Assembly: GCF_014283215.1 (NCBI RefSeq)
Contig: NZ_JACOMF010000004.1
Location: forward strand, 1 to 64,000
Source of the DNA: Siccirubricoccus deserti
GTDB taxonomy: Bacteria > Pseudomonadota > Alphaproteobacteria > Acetobacterales > Acetobacteraceae
Direction: 5' to 3'
DNA: 64,000 bases
Under the pieces are notes generated by a model. That model saw only the letters and a list, made by a program, of their open reading frames with translations, was not told the origin of the DNA and searched no databases. This document shows positions 1 through 8,187 of this stretch, in pieces. Each line of letters begins with the position of its first letter. Position 1 is the first letter of the stretch. A program made the position numbers and the translations under genes.

Positions 1-198
1 GGCTGCCCACTGGCAGCCGGTGGAGAGGATGTACATCACCCCGTTCACCACCGCTCGCACCTCGACCGTCCGCTTGTTGCCACCCGGCTTGGCGGGCGGG
101 ATCAGCGTCCTGATCAGCGCCCATTCCTCGTCGGTCAGATCACTCGGGTAGCGCAGCTTGCTGCGGTCGTACCGAGCCCGGTTCTCCTGCGTCCACAT
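1..198 (-). pseudogene. IS5-family transposase, N-terminal part (runs off window edge)
   Basis: The minus strand from the ATG at 198 encodes 66 residues that match the N-terminal DUF4096-type domain of IS5/IS1031-group transposases: a RYPSDLTDEEWALI segment, then IPPAKPGGNKRTVE and VNGVMYILSTGCQW. The remainder lies beyond base 1, so it cannot be said whether the element is intact. It sits directly beside a broken IS3-type gene, so this edge is an insertion-sequence hot spot. Type is given as pseudogene because only a fragment is visible; it could be a complete gene outside the window. Confidence 0.75.
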
Positions 199-252
199 CG
201 CCGCAGTTCTTCCCGCCCCGGCCGCCCACAGGCCAGTCACAACCCATTCAAA

Positions 253-950
253 TCATAGCACCTGTCCCCGGACGGACACTAAGGACGGAGGACCCTGTCC
301 TGCGGCGTTGGCCAGCTCGATCGGGGCTCTGTGGCCGATCGAGCTGTGTGGCCGGATCTCGTTGTAGTCCACCGCCAAGCTTCGCATTTTCGCCTGGCAT
401 CTTCCAGGCTGAGGAACCAGTTGGCGTTCAGGCACTCGGCCCGGACCTTGCCATTGAAGCTCTCCGCAGAGGCGTTGTCGGTGGGCTTGCCCGGCCGGGA
501 GAAGTCCAGCACCACGCCCCTGGCGCAGGCCCAGAGGTCGAGGTCACGACTGATGAATTCAGGGCCGTTGTCGAGACGAACCTGGCGTGGCAGGCCATAG
601 CAGGCCGTCACCCGCTCAAGCGTGTCGACCACGTCGGCACCGCGGTAGCTCAGCCGCACATCAATGGCGGGCGAGATCCGACTGTGCGCATCGACGATGG
701 TCAGCACGCGGATCCGGGTGCCGTCGAACAACTGGTCCGAGAGGAAGTCCATCGCCCAGATGTCGTTCGGCGCACCCGCCACTAGCCGGTCCTGCCGCAG
801 CTTGGCCGAGACCTTCCGCTTCGGCGTCTTGCTCCGCAGTTGCAGACCCTCCAGCCGCTACAGACGCCAGACCCGCTTGGCGTTCACTGCCCAGCCCTCC
901 CGCCTCAGCAGAACGTGGATCCGTCGCTGGAGCCGGCGCCACAGGATTTG
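253..950 (-). pseudogene. IS3-family orfB transposase (rve integrase core), decayed
   Basis: The minus strand carries an IS3-type orfB integrase core: IHVLLRREGWAVNAKRVWRL, WAMDFLSDQL (first catalytic Asp), LDNGPEF (second Asp) and AESFNGKVRAECL (catalytic Glu region), ending with VDYNEIRPHSSIGHRAP. Two lesions are visible. An in-frame TAG (near 860) replaces the Tyr codon expected after VWRL. A one-base loss near 371-373 moves the reading from CEAWR into another frame, where VDYNEIRPHS continues to a TGA at 253. The N-terminal third (orfA and the start of orfB) is absent, and similarity stops near 940-950. This is an inactive relic. It lies immediately upstream of the RibD-C operon and may have removed that operon's original upstream region. 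Confidence 0.85.
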
Positions 951-1003
951 TTCACCCCGCCATGCTGGCGCTGCGACATCGATTCCGGCATGGTCCGCGG
1001 CAC

Positions 1004-1786
1004 ATGCAGGGATCTCTCGCCACCGCGGATTGGGAAGCGTTGCTGGCGCGGCGCGATGGCCCGGCTGTTGCGCCGGCCGAGCCACCAGCCGGGCTGTTCG
1101 ACACGCTTCTCAAGCCACCCAGCGCGCCCGACGGCTGCACCGTCGTCGGCCGCCTGGCGCAGACGCTGGACGGGCGCATCGCCACCCTCTCCGGCTCCTC
1201 GCAATGGATCGGCGGACGCGGCGACATCCTGCACACCCATCGGCTGCGGGCGCTCTGTCATGCCGTCGTCGTCGGTGCCGGCACGGTGCGGAGCGACGAC
1301 CCGCGCCTGACCACCCGGCACTGCACTGGGCCGGACCCGGTGCGGGTGGTACTCGACACCGACCGCCGCCTTGGCCCCGGCTACGGCGTGTTTCGCTCCG
1401 GCCCGCCGACCCTGCTGTGCTGCGCCACCGATGCCGAAGGCCCGGATCGGCTCGGCCAGGCTGAGGTGATCCGGCTGCCACGGAACCCGCTGGGTGGCCT
1501 GTCGGTGCCGGCGATCCTGGCCGCCTTGGCGACCCGCGGTCTGACCCGGATCTTCGTCGAGGGCGGCGGCGTCACCGTCAGCCGCTTCCTGGCAGCCGGC
1601 TGCCTCGACCGGCTGCATGTGACGGTCGCGCCGGTGCTGCTGGGCTCCGGCATCCCGGCCTTCACCCTGCCCGCGGCGGCCCACATCGCCGATGGGCTGC
1701 GGTTCGAATGGACAGTCCACATGCTGGACCCGGATGTGCTGTTCGACATCGCCCTCAACCGCACCCGGCCGGACATCTGCCGGTGA
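1004..1786 (+). CDS. RibD C-terminal/dihydrofolate-reductase-fold reductase
   Basis: A protein of about 260 residues made essentially of the RibD_C reductase fold, which in riboflavin synthesis reduces a pyrimidine ribose side chain with NADPH. Visible signatures are QTLDGRIA (about residues 52-59), HAVVVGAGTVRSDDPRLT (about 85-102) and FVEGGGVTVSRF (about 183-194), all typical of the family. There is no N-terminal deaminase domain, so it is not a complete bifunctional RibD. It is the first gene of an overlapping operon; its TGA shares bases with the GTG of the next gene. The start is uncertain: ATG 1004 is used, but ATG 962 is in frame, and the IS relic ends just upstream, so the true N-terminus may be lost. 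Family assignment is firm; the substrate is unknown. Confidence 0.85.
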   Translation: MQGSLATADWEALLARRDGPAVAPAEPPAGLFDTLLKPPSAPDGCTVVGRLAQTLDGRIATLSGSSQWIGGRGDILHTHRLRALCHAVVVGAGTVRSDDPRLTTRHCTGPDPVRVVLDTDRRLGPGYGVFRSGPPTLLCCATDAEGPDRLGQAEVIRLPRNPLGGLSVPAILAALATRGLTRIFVEGGGVTVSRFLAAGCLDRLHVTVAPVLLGSGIPAFTLPAAAHIADGLRFEWTVHMLDPDVLFDIALNRTRPDICR

Positions 1787-2772
1787 CAAAGATGGAAACC
1801 GGGCTGTCGGCAACGGCGCTCTGGTACCTCGCGCCCGGCGTCGCCGCCCTGCGGCAGGAGCCGCTGCCGCCGCCGACCGAGGGTCAGGCCCTGGTGCGCG
1901 CCCACTACGGCGCCATCTCGCGCGGCACCGAGCGGCTGGTCAGCCAGGGCCGGGTGCCGCCCAGTCAATGGCCGGTGATGCGCGCGCCGCTGATGGACGG
2001 CAACTTCCCCTTTCCGGTGAAATACGGCTATGCCGTGGCCGGGGTGGTGGATGCCGGGCCCGCCGCGCTGCTCGGCCGCCGGGTGTTCTGCCTGCATCCG
2101 CACCAGGATCTGTTCCTCGCCCCCGCCGCCATGTGCATCCCGATCCCCGATGCGGTGCCCGACCACCGCGCGGTGCTGGCCGCCAACATGGAAACCGCGG
2201 TCAACCTGCTGTGGGATGCCGCGCCGCTGGCCGGCGAGCGGGCGCTGGTGATCGGCGCCGGCGTGGTCGGGCTGCTGGTGGCGGCGCTGCTGGCCCGTAT
2301 CCCCGGAATCGAGCTCACGGTCTGCGATATCGACCCGGGCCGCGCCGCTTTCGCCGAAGCCCTCGGCGCCCGCTTCTGTCCGCCCGCCGATGCCCCGGGC
2401 GACCGCGACCTCATCATCCACGCCAGCGCCAGCGAGGCTGGGCTGCAGCTCGCCCTTGACCGTGCCGGCTTCGAGGCGCGCATCATCGAGGCGAGCTGGC
2501 ATGGCGACCGCACGGTGGCGCTCCCGCTCGGCGAAGGCTTCCATGCGAGGCGCCTGTCGATCCTCTCCTCCCAGGTCGGCCATGTCGCCGCGGCGGTGCG
2601 CGGCCGTCGCAGCCATGCCGAGCGGCTGGCGCTGGCCCTCACGCTGCTGGCCGATGCGCGGCTGGACGCGCTACTGGCCCCGCCCGTCCGCTTCCTCGCC
2701 CTGCCCGCGGCCTTGCCGAGCCTGCTGGAGGGCAGCGGCGGCCCGCCCTGCCCCACCATCATCTATGCATGA
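1783..2772 (+). CDS. MDR-superfamily (zinc-type alcohol dehydrogenase-like) oxidoreductase
   Basis: About 329 residues. The N-terminal GroES-like half contains YGAISRGTERLVSQGRVPP and FPVKYGYAVAGVV; the Rossmann half has VIGAGVVGLLVAALL near residue 156 and a following CDIDP acidic strand end typical of NAD(P) binding. The structural-zinc Cys cluster of classical alcohol dehydrogenases is not visible. In general layout it resembles BchC-like dehydrogenases. GTG 1783 overlaps the preceding stop (GTGA); ATG 1792 is an alternative. It lies between a RibD-C reductase and a PTPS-like protein and precedes a glycosyltransferase and methyltransferase, which suggests a redox step on a small-molecule intermediate. 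The substrate cannot be deduced. Confidence 0.8.
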   Translation: MTKMETGLSATALWYLAPGVAALRQEPLPPPTEGQALVRAHYGAISRGTERLVSQGRVPPSQWPVMRAPLMDGNFPFPVKYGYAVAGVVDAGPAALLGRRVFCLHPHQDLFLAPAAMCIPIPDAVPDHRAVLAANMETAVNLLWDAAPLAGERALVIGAGVVGLLVAALLARIPGIELTVCDIDPGRAAFAEALGARFCPPADAPGDRDLIIHASASEAGLQLALDRAGFEARIIEASWHGDRTVALPLGEGFHARRLSILSSQVGHVAAAVRGRRSHAERLALALTLLADARLDALLAPPVRFLALPAALPSLLEGSGGPPCPTIIYA

Positions 2773-2784
2773 GAGTATGCCGCG

Positions 2785-3183
2785 ATGTTCAGCCTGACGG
2801 TCTGCGACCACATCATGATCGCCCATAGTTTCCGCGGCGCGGAGTTCGGCCCGGCCCAGCGGCTGCACGGCGCCACCTTCGCCGTGGAGGCGGAGTTCCG
2901 CGCGCCGGCGCTGGATGCGCTGCACCTGCTTGTCGACATCGGCCTGGCCAAGGTCGAGCTGCGCAAGGCGCTCGACACCCTCGACTACCGCAACCTCGAC
3001 AGCGAGGCGCAATTCGCCGGGCTGAACACCACCACCGAATTCCTCTGCCAGCACATCCACAGGCTGCTGGTGGCCGCGCTGCGCGAGGGCCGCCTCGGCG
3101 CCCAAAGCGCCAATGTCACCGCGCTGAAGATCCTGCTGCGGGAAAGCCCGAACGCCTGGGCCGCATTCGAGGGTCCGGTCTGA
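2785..3183 (+). CDS. 6-pyruvoyl-tetrahydropterin synthase/QueD-fold protein, divergent active site
   Basis: 132 residues, the usual length of the T-fold PTPS/QueD family. The family pattern is recognisable: IMIAHSF with His14, RLHGATF with His28, VDIGLAKVELRKAL, then LDYRNLD and NTTTEFLCQHI. Several residues normally required for PTPS/QueD chemistry are replaced. The third zinc His (HGH in the family) is Ala30, the catalytic Cys expected about six residues before His28 is absent, and the Asp-His of the triad reads Asp67-Tyr68. The fold call is strong, but canonical 6-pyruvoyl- or 6-carboxy-tetrahydropterin synthase activity is doubtful. It ends in TGATG, sharing a base with the next gene's start, so translational coupling is likely. 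Confidence 0.85.
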   Translation: MFSLTVCDHIMIAHSFRGAEFGPAQRLHGATFAVEAEFRAPALDALHLLVDIGLAKVELRKALDTLDYRNLDSEAQFAGLNTTTEFLCQHIHRLLVAALREGRLGAQSANVTALKILLRESPNAWAAFEGPV

Positions 3184-4220
3184 TGCACATCGCGTTGCTG
3201 GTCCCCGCCCCCTTCGACACCATCTCCGGCGGCTACGGTTACGACCGCCGGCTGGTCGAGGGGCTGCGCGCGCTGGGCCATCCGGTGCAGGTGGTGGAAC
3301 TCGCCGGCCATCATCCGCTGCCGGATGCCACGGCCGAAGCCGCGGCGCGGGCGGCGCTGGCGGCGGTGCCGGCGCAGGCGCGGCTGGTCATCGACGGGCT
3401 GGGCCTGCCCGCCTTCGCGCCGCTGGCCGATACCCTGGCCGAGCGCCGCGCCGTCGCGCTGATCCACCACCCGACCGCCCTGGAGCATGGCGCGCCCATC
3501 GAGGACCGCGAGGCGCTGCGCGGCATCGAGACGGCACTCTACCCGCGCCTCGCCCGGCTGGTCGCCACCTCGCCGCTGACGGCGCGGCGGCTCGCCCAGG
3601 ATTACGCCGTCGACCCCGCGCGCATCGGCGTGGTCGAGCCCGGCACCGATCCGGCGCCGCGCGCCCGCGGCTCGGGCGGGCCGGGGGTTGCCATTCTCTC
3701 GGTTGGGGCACTGATGCCACGCAAGGGGCATGACGTGCTGATGCAATGCCTTGCGCGGCTGCCCGACATCGACTGGAGGCTGACCATCGCCGGTGCGTCG
3801 CGGGATGCGGTGCATGCGCACGGGCTGCGCGCCCTGGCTGAGGAGCTCGGCATCGCCCAGCGGGTGACCTTCGCCGGCGAGGTCACGCGAGAGGAACTGG
3901 AAGCGCTCTACGACCGGGCCGATGTCTTCGCGTTGGCGACCTGGTGGGAAGGCTATGGCATGGCGGCCGCCGAGGCGTTGGCGCGGGGCCTGCCCATCGC
4001 CATCACCGCCGGCGGCGCCATCGCCGAGATCGTGCCGGTCGAGGCCGGCATCATCTCGCCGCCGGGCGACCTTGTCTCCTTCACCAAGGCGCTGCGCCGG
4101 CTGCTGTTCGACGACGCGATGCGCGCCGAGATGGCCGAGGCCGCCTGGCAGGCCGGCCAGCGCCTGCCGCGCTGGGCGGACCGGGCCACTGCCTTCCTGG
4201 CGGACATCGAACGCGCATGA
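3183..4220 (+). CDS. Glycosyltransferase family 4 (GT-B)
   Basis: 345 residues with the GT-B two-domain layout. The N-terminal part opens with a glycine-rich loop after PFDTISGGYGYDRRL; the C-terminal nucleotide-sugar domain starts near residue 172 with SVGALMPRKGHDVL and contains EGYGMAAAEALARGLP near residue 255, the E-x7-E type signature of GT4 retaining transferases. No membrane segment is seen, so it is probably cytosolic. ATG 3183 overlaps the upstream TGA, and its own TGA overlaps the methyltransferase ATG. In this operon it probably transfers a sugar to the product made by the reductase, dehydrogenase and PTPS-like proteins; donor and acceptor are unknown. Confidence 0.88.
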   Translation: MHIALLVPAPFDTISGGYGYDRRLVEGLRALGHPVQVVELAGHHPLPDATAEAAARAALAAVPAQARLVIDGLGLPAFAPLADTLAERRAVALIHHPTALEHGAPIEDREALRGIETALYPRLARLVATSPLTARRLAQDYAVDPARIGVVEPGTDPAPRARGSGGPGVAILSVGALMPRKGHDVLMQCLARLPDIDWRLTIAGASRDAVHAHGLRALAEELGIAQRVTFAGEVTREELEALYDRADVFALATWWEGYGMAAAEALARGLPIAITAGGAIAEIVPVEAGIISPPGDLVSFTKALRRLLFDDAMRAEMAEAAWQAGQRLPRWADRATAFLADIERA

Positions 4221-5116
4221 CCGAGGCCTTCGACCTCGACTGGCTCGACCTGCGCGAGCCCTTCGACGCCATCGCCCGCTCCGAGGCCCTGGCCGCGCAG
4301 CTACTGGCGCTGCTGCCGGCGCGGCCGCGGTTGATCGACCTCGGCTCCGGCACCGGCAGCCTGTTCCGCTGGCTGGCGCCGCGGATCGGCCGGGCCCAGG
4401 CATGGACCCTGGTGGATCATGACCGGGAGATGGCGGAGGCAGCCTTCGACACCATCGCCGACCGAGCCGGGCAGGTCGGGCTGAAGGTCACCTTCCCCAA
4501 CCGCAAGACCCTGCTGGTGCACGCCCCCGGCGGCGCCTGGCGGGTGGAGGCGCTGGCCGCCGACTTGGCCGACGCACCCGGTATCCTGCCGCTTGCCAAT
4601 GCCGATGCGGTGCTCAGCTCGGCGCTCTGCGACCTGGTCTCCCGCCCCTGGTTGGAGCGCATGGCGGCGGCGCTGCGCGTGCCCTTCTACGCTGCGCTCT
4701 GCGTCGATGGGCGGGAGCGCTTCCTGCCGCCACATCCACTCGATGCGCGGGTCCTGGCGGGTTTCCGCCGCGACCAGGGCCGCGACAAGGGCTTCGGCGG
4801 CTCGGCGCTTGGGCCGCTGGCGCCGGCGGCGATCGCCGCCACCTTCGGCGCCCGCGGCTTCCAGGTGACGAGCGCGGCGAGTGATTGGGTCGTGCGGCAG
4901 CGCGGCGCCTCTCCCCTGCCCGGGTTGCGGCAGCACAATTACCGCTTCGTCAGCGAGCTGGCGCTGGGCCATGCCGCCGCAGCCCGCCGCCATGACCACC
5001 GCGGCCTGCGGTCGATCGGCGCCTGGGCCGACGCGCGGCTGAAGCAGATCTCCGGCCGGCGGCTGGCGGTACGTATCGGCCACCGCGACCTGCTGGCGGC
5101 ACCGCCGCGGCGCTGA
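4217..5116 (+). CDS. Class I SAM-dependent methyltransferase
   Basis: 299 residues with a Rossmann-type SAM site: motif I is LIDLGSGTGSLFRWLAPRI at about residues 38-56, followed by the acidic LVDHD after the second strand. The C-terminal half (GFRRDQGRDKGFGGSALGP, RFVSELALGH) has no motif I can name. ATG 4217 overlaps the glycosyltransferase stop (ATGA), making it the last clearly coupled gene of the five-gene operon. It presumably methylates the operon's product or an intermediate. The methyltransferase call is firm from motif I; the acceptor is unknown. Confidence 0.82.
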   Translation: MTEAFDLDWLDLREPFDAIARSEALAAQLLALLPARPRLIDLGSGTGSLFRWLAPRIGRAQAWTLVDHDREMAEAAFDTIADRAGQVGLKVTFPNRKTLLVHAPGGAWRVEALAADLADAPGILPLANADAVLSSALCDLVSRPWLERMAAALRVPFYAALCVDGRERFLPPHPLDARVLAGFRRDQGRDKGFGGSALGPLAPAAIAATFGARGFQVTSAASDWVVRQRGASPLPGLRQHNYRFVSELALGHAAAARRHDHRGLRSIGAWADARLKQISGRRLAVRIGHRDLLAAPPRR

Positions 5117-5268
5117 GCCGAACCGCGCCTCAGGCACCGCGTTTGCCGAGGTGGCGCGACCCGGAGGACGCTATCCACCCGGGCCGTACCGCCAGCCAGT
5201 ATCTGGCGGGCCGCTGCATCCGGTGCCCGGGCGCCGGGACCGGCCCCGGCACCACAGGAGGGCAGGAG

Positions 5269-5445
5269 ATGGCGCAGGACGATAAGAGGATGCAGCCCAA
5301 CCCGGGCGACGTCGCCACGCCCGGCACGCCCGGAACCGGCGAAGCGCCCTGCCCCGACTGCCAGGGCAAGGGCATGATCGGCGGGCAGAAATGCCGGACC
5401 TGTGACGGCACCGGCATCGTCATCCAGGGCGTGGCCGGCGGCTGA
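5269..5445 (+). CDS. Small CxxCxGxG zinc-finger-like protein
   Basis: A 58-residue protein with two cysteine pairs arranged as CPDCQGKGMIGGQKCRTCDGTG, read here as CPDCQGKG then CRTCDGTG, as in DnaJ central zinc-finger repeats. The start is supported by a GGAGGGCAGGAG Shine-Dalgarno stretch just before ATG 5269. It has no J domain and is too short to be a chaperone by itself; it probably binds one zinc. It lies about 150 bases after the methyltransferase and may be a separate transcription unit. Function unknown. Confidence 0.7.
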   Translation: MAQDDKRMQPNPGDVATPGTPGTGEAPCPDCQGKGMIGGQKCRTCDGTGIVIQGVAGG

Positions 5446-5466
5446 CCTGCGGTACGGTCCGGCCTC

Positions 5467-5900
5467 ATGCGGCTTCCGCCCGGCATCACGCTCAGCGTCG
5501 AGGACAAGCCCGCGGAGGCGGATGTCGACGCCCTGCCGGAGGGGCTGGAGACCTTCAACGAACAGCAATGGCCGGGCCACCAGCCCTGGCAGACGCTCGG
5601 CGTCTTCCTGCGCCGGGGCGCGCGGTGGCCGGCGGGCTGTTCGCCGAGACCTACGCCGGCTGGCTGTTCCTCCACCCCCACTGGCTGGATGCGAGGCTGC
5701 GGCGCGGCGGCCTTGGCCGCAGCGTGATCGCCCTGGCCGAAGCGGCGGCCATGCAGCACGGCTGCCATTCGGCCTATGTCGACACCTTCAGCTTCCAGGC
5801 TCCCGGATTCTACCGCAAATAGGCCTATGTGGAATTTGGCCGTCCGCCCCATTCAACGCGCGGCGAGCGCCTCTTCCCGCGCAAATCCCTGGCTCCATGA
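5467..5900 (+). pseudogene. GNAT-family N-acetyltransferase, frameshifted and nonsense-mutated
   Basis: The start reads MRLPPGITLSVEDKPAEAD and reaches GVFLRRGA, after which the GNAT sequence continues in another frame (AVAGGLFAETYAGWLFLHP, LGRSVIALAEAAAMQHGCHS, DTFSFQAPGFYRK). A frameshift therefore lies near 5615-5625. A TAG at 5820 follows FYRK, where the family has Leu; in the same frame AYVEFGRPPHSTRGERLF continues to a TGA at 5898. Two independent lesions in one short gene make this a pseudogene rather than a sequencing slip. The acetyl-CoA loop and the FSFQAPGFYRK motif identify the family well. Confidence 0.85.
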
Positions 5901-5905
5901 TGGCG

Positions 5906-5929
5906 GCCTGAACCTCGGCAGGTTCAGGC
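5906..5929. terminator. Perfect 10-bp hairpin after the GNAT relic
   Basis: GCCTGAACCT and AGGTTCAGGC pair perfectly around a CGGC loop, six bases after the remnant's last stop. There is no clear T-run on either strand, so termination strength is uncertain. A related half-site recurs at about 8820. Confidence 0.5.
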
Positions 5930-6011
5930 GCCCCAATCGCCAAGCCCGGGCCGACCGTGAACCGGCCCGTTGACGTGATTTCACCGTGCTGTGGGTATAG
6001 GCTGTCCGATC

Positions 6012-6437
6012 ATGGGCACCGGCGACCCCATTGAGGCCCGAATCGGCCGGCCGCAGCGTCTGGCGCTGCTCGGCCTCGGCTACCTCTGCCTGATGCTGGC
6101 AGCGATCGGCGCGGTGCTGCCGGTGATGCCGACGACGGTTTTCCTCATCATCGCCGCCTGGGCCTTCGGACATGCCTCCCCAAGGCTGCGCGCGAAGCTG
6201 CTGAATCATCCGCGGTTCGGGCCGTCGCTCAGGGCCTGGCAGGCGCATGGCGTCATCGGCCGCCGGGCCAAGCGGGCGGCGCTCTCAGTCATGGCGCTGA
6301 ACTGGGCGCTGGCGACGCTGCTGCTCCGTGACATGAAGACCTCCGCCATCGTCGGCTGCTGCATGCTGGCGGTCGCGCTGTTCATCGCCACCCGCCCGTC
6401 CTTCCCGCCGGGCCACGCTATCCAGGAGCAGGAATGA
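6012..6437 (+). CDS. DUF454 (YbaN-like) small inner-membrane protein
   Basis: About 141 residues with the DUF454 pattern: an N-terminal membrane segment (LGYLCLMLAAIGAVLPVMPT), the family's P-x-x-P-T-T-x-F-L run and AFGHASPRL, then LLNHPRFGPSLRAWQAHGVI, followed by two further hydrophobic segments. ATG 6012 is chosen; an in-frame GTG at 5991 would add seven residues. Its stop overlaps the start of the cupin gene, so the two are co-transcribed. Function of the family is unknown; an inner-membrane location follows from the hydrophobicity. Confidence 0.85.
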   Translation: MGTGDPIEARIGRPQRLALLGLGYLCLMLAAIGAVLPVMPTTVFLIIAAWAFGHASPRLRAKLLNHPRFGPSLRAWQAHGVIGRRAKRAALSVMALNWALATLLLRDMKTSAIVGCCMLAVALFIATRPSFPPGHAIQEQE

Positions 6438-6910
6438 GCAAGCCGCCTGTCGCCATCCTTGCCGCCGCGGTGCCGCCGCGGGCACGTGCCACCGGCTACC
6501 CACCCGACCTTGCCATGAAGATCGGCGGGCGGGAGAAGCGGGTGCTCGGCGACCTCTTCGGCCTGGCCAATTTCGGCGTGAACCTCACCCGGCTGCCGCC
6601 GGGCGCAGCCTCCTCGCTGCGCCACGCCCACACCACCCAGGATGAGTTCATCTACATCCTGGAGGGCGAGCCGGTGCTGCTGACCGATGCCGGCGAGACG
6701 CCGCTGGCCCCTGGAATGTGCGCCGGCTTCCGTGCGGGCTCCGGCGACGCGCACAGGCTGGTGAACCGCGGCACGCAGGAGGTGGTGTACCTGGAGGTCG
6801 GCGACCGCTCCCCCGGCGATGCCGTCACCTACCCGGAGGATGATCTGGCGGCGGTGATGGGCGAGGATGGGCGCTGGCGCTACACCCGCAAGGACGGCAC
6901 GCCGCTGTAG
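6434..6910 (+). CDS. Cupin-domain protein
   Basis: 158 residues forming a single small beta-barrel cupin. Motif 1 is RHAHTTQDEFIYILEGEPV (His, His, Glu metal ligands) near residues 62-80, and motif 2 is GSGDAHRLVNRG with the last His. Such proteins bind a metal and act as sugar isomerases, dioxygenases or sensors. ATG 6434 overlaps the preceding TGA (ATGA), and the acid-sugar kinase follows after 17 bases, so it may act in the same sugar-acid pathway. Function not assigned. Confidence 0.8.
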   Translation: MSKPPVAILAAAVPPRARATGYPPDLAMKIGGREKRVLGDLFGLANFGVNLTRLPPGAASSLRHAHTTQDEFIYILEGEPVLLTDAGETPLAPGMCAGFRAGSGDAHRLVNRGTQEVVYLEVGDRSPGDAVTYPEDDLAAVMGEDGRWRYTRKDGTPL

Positions 6911-6927
6911 GCGCCCGACGGAGGGAC

Positions 6928-8187
6928 ATGATCATGCCGCTGCTCGGCTGCATCGCCGATGATTTCACCGGCGCCACGGATCTGGCGAACACCCTGGTCA
7001 AGGGCGGCATGACCGCGGTGCAGGTGATTGGCGTTCCCCGAGGTCCGCTGCCCGAGGCCGATGCGGTGATCGTCGCGCTGAAATCGCGCACCGCGCCGGT
7101 GGCCGAGGCAGTAGCCGAAAGCCTCGCCGCCTGCGACGCGCTGCTGGCCGCCGGGGCAAGGCAGATCTTCTTCAAATACTGCTCCACCTTCGACAGCACC
7201 GATGCCGGCAACATCGGGCCAGTGGCCGATGCGCTGGTGCAGCGGCTGGGCTGTGGCTTCGCCCTGGCCAACCCCGCCTTCCCGACCAATGGAAGGACGG
7301 TGTTCCAGGGGCATCTCTTCGTCGGCAGCGCGCTGCTGAACGAGAGCGGAATGGAGAACCACCCCCTCACCCCGATGCGGGACGCCAATCTGGTGCGGGT
7401 GCTGTCCCGGCAGACCGACGGTACGGTGGGCCTGGTGCCCTTCGCCGTGGTCGAGCAGGGCGCCGCGGCAATCCGCCGGGCGATGACCGGGCTGAAGGAA
7501 AGCGGCCGGCGCTACGCCATCGTCGATGCACTGACCGATGAGCATCTGCTGGCGATCGGCGAGGCGGCGGCGCCGCATGCGCTGATCACCGGCGGCAGCG
7601 GCGTGGCGATGGGGCTGCCGGCGAATTTCCGCGCCGCCGGGCTGCTGCCGGAGCGCGGCGCGGCGGCCAGCGCCCTGCCGCCGATGCAGGGCCCCGCAGC
7701 GGTCCTGGCCGGCTCCTGCTCCCGCGCCACCCTGGGGCAGATCGGCTACGCCCGCGACCATGCGCATACGCTGGAGCTGGATGTGCTGGCCAGGCCGGAT
7801 GCCGGCGCGCTGCTGGCGCAGGCGCTGGACTGGGCCGCGGACAAGCTCGGCGACCATCCGGTGGTGATCGCCGCCAGCGCACCGCCGGAGAAGGTGGCGG
7901 CGCTGCAGGCGAAGCTCGGGCGCGATGCCGCCGGCGCGCTGGTGGAGGAAACCCTGGCCAGCATCGCCGAAGCGCTGGTGGCGCGGGGCGTGCGGCGGCT
8001 TGTGGTGGCGGGCGGCGAGACATCCGGCGCCGTCGTCTCCCGCCTCGGCGTCGCCGCGCTGCGCATCGGGCCGGAGATCGACCCCGGCGTGCCCTGGACC
8101 TATGCCGAGCCCACCGGGCTGCACCTGGCGCTCAAGAGCGGCAATTTCGGCGCCCGCGACTTCTTCCTGAAGGCTTTCGGGGCATGA
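6928..8187 (+). CDS. otnK: 3-oxo-tetronate kinase (four-carbon acid sugar kinase, DUF1537)
   Basis: 419 residues, full length for the OtnK family. The N-terminal signature CIADDFTGATDLANTLVKGG (from residue 8) and the FFKYCSTFDSTDAGNIGPVADAL stretch (the KYCSTFDSTDAGNIGP core) are diagnostic. The C-terminal nucleotide-binding half contains VVAGGETSGAVV. The family phosphorylates 3-oxo-tetronates (oxidised threonate/erythronate) with ATP in the cytosol. ATG 6928 follows a GGAGGG site; ATG 6934 is possible. The gene overlaps otnC, its usual partner. The matching tetronate dehydrogenase and isomerase are not in the neighbourhood. Confidence 0.92.
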   Translation: MIMPLLGCIADDFTGATDLANTLVKGGMTAVQVIGVPRGPLPEADAVIVALKSRTAPVAEAVAESLAACDALLAAGARQIFFKYCSTFDSTDAGNIGPVADALVQRLGCGFALANPAFPTNGRTVFQGHLFVGSALLNESGMENHPLTPMRDANLVRVLSRQTDGTVGLVPFAVVEQGAAAIRRAMTGLKESGRRYAIVDALTDEHLLAIGEAAAPHALITGGSGVAMGLPANFRAAGLLPERGAAASALPPMQGPAAVLAGSCSRATLGQIGYARDHAHTLELDVLARPDAGALLAQALDWAADKLGDHPVVIAASAPPEKVAALQAKLGRDAAGALVEETLASIAEALVARGVRRLVVAGGETSGAVVSRLGVAALRIGPEIDPGVPWTYAEPTGLHLALKSGNFGARDFFLKAFGA

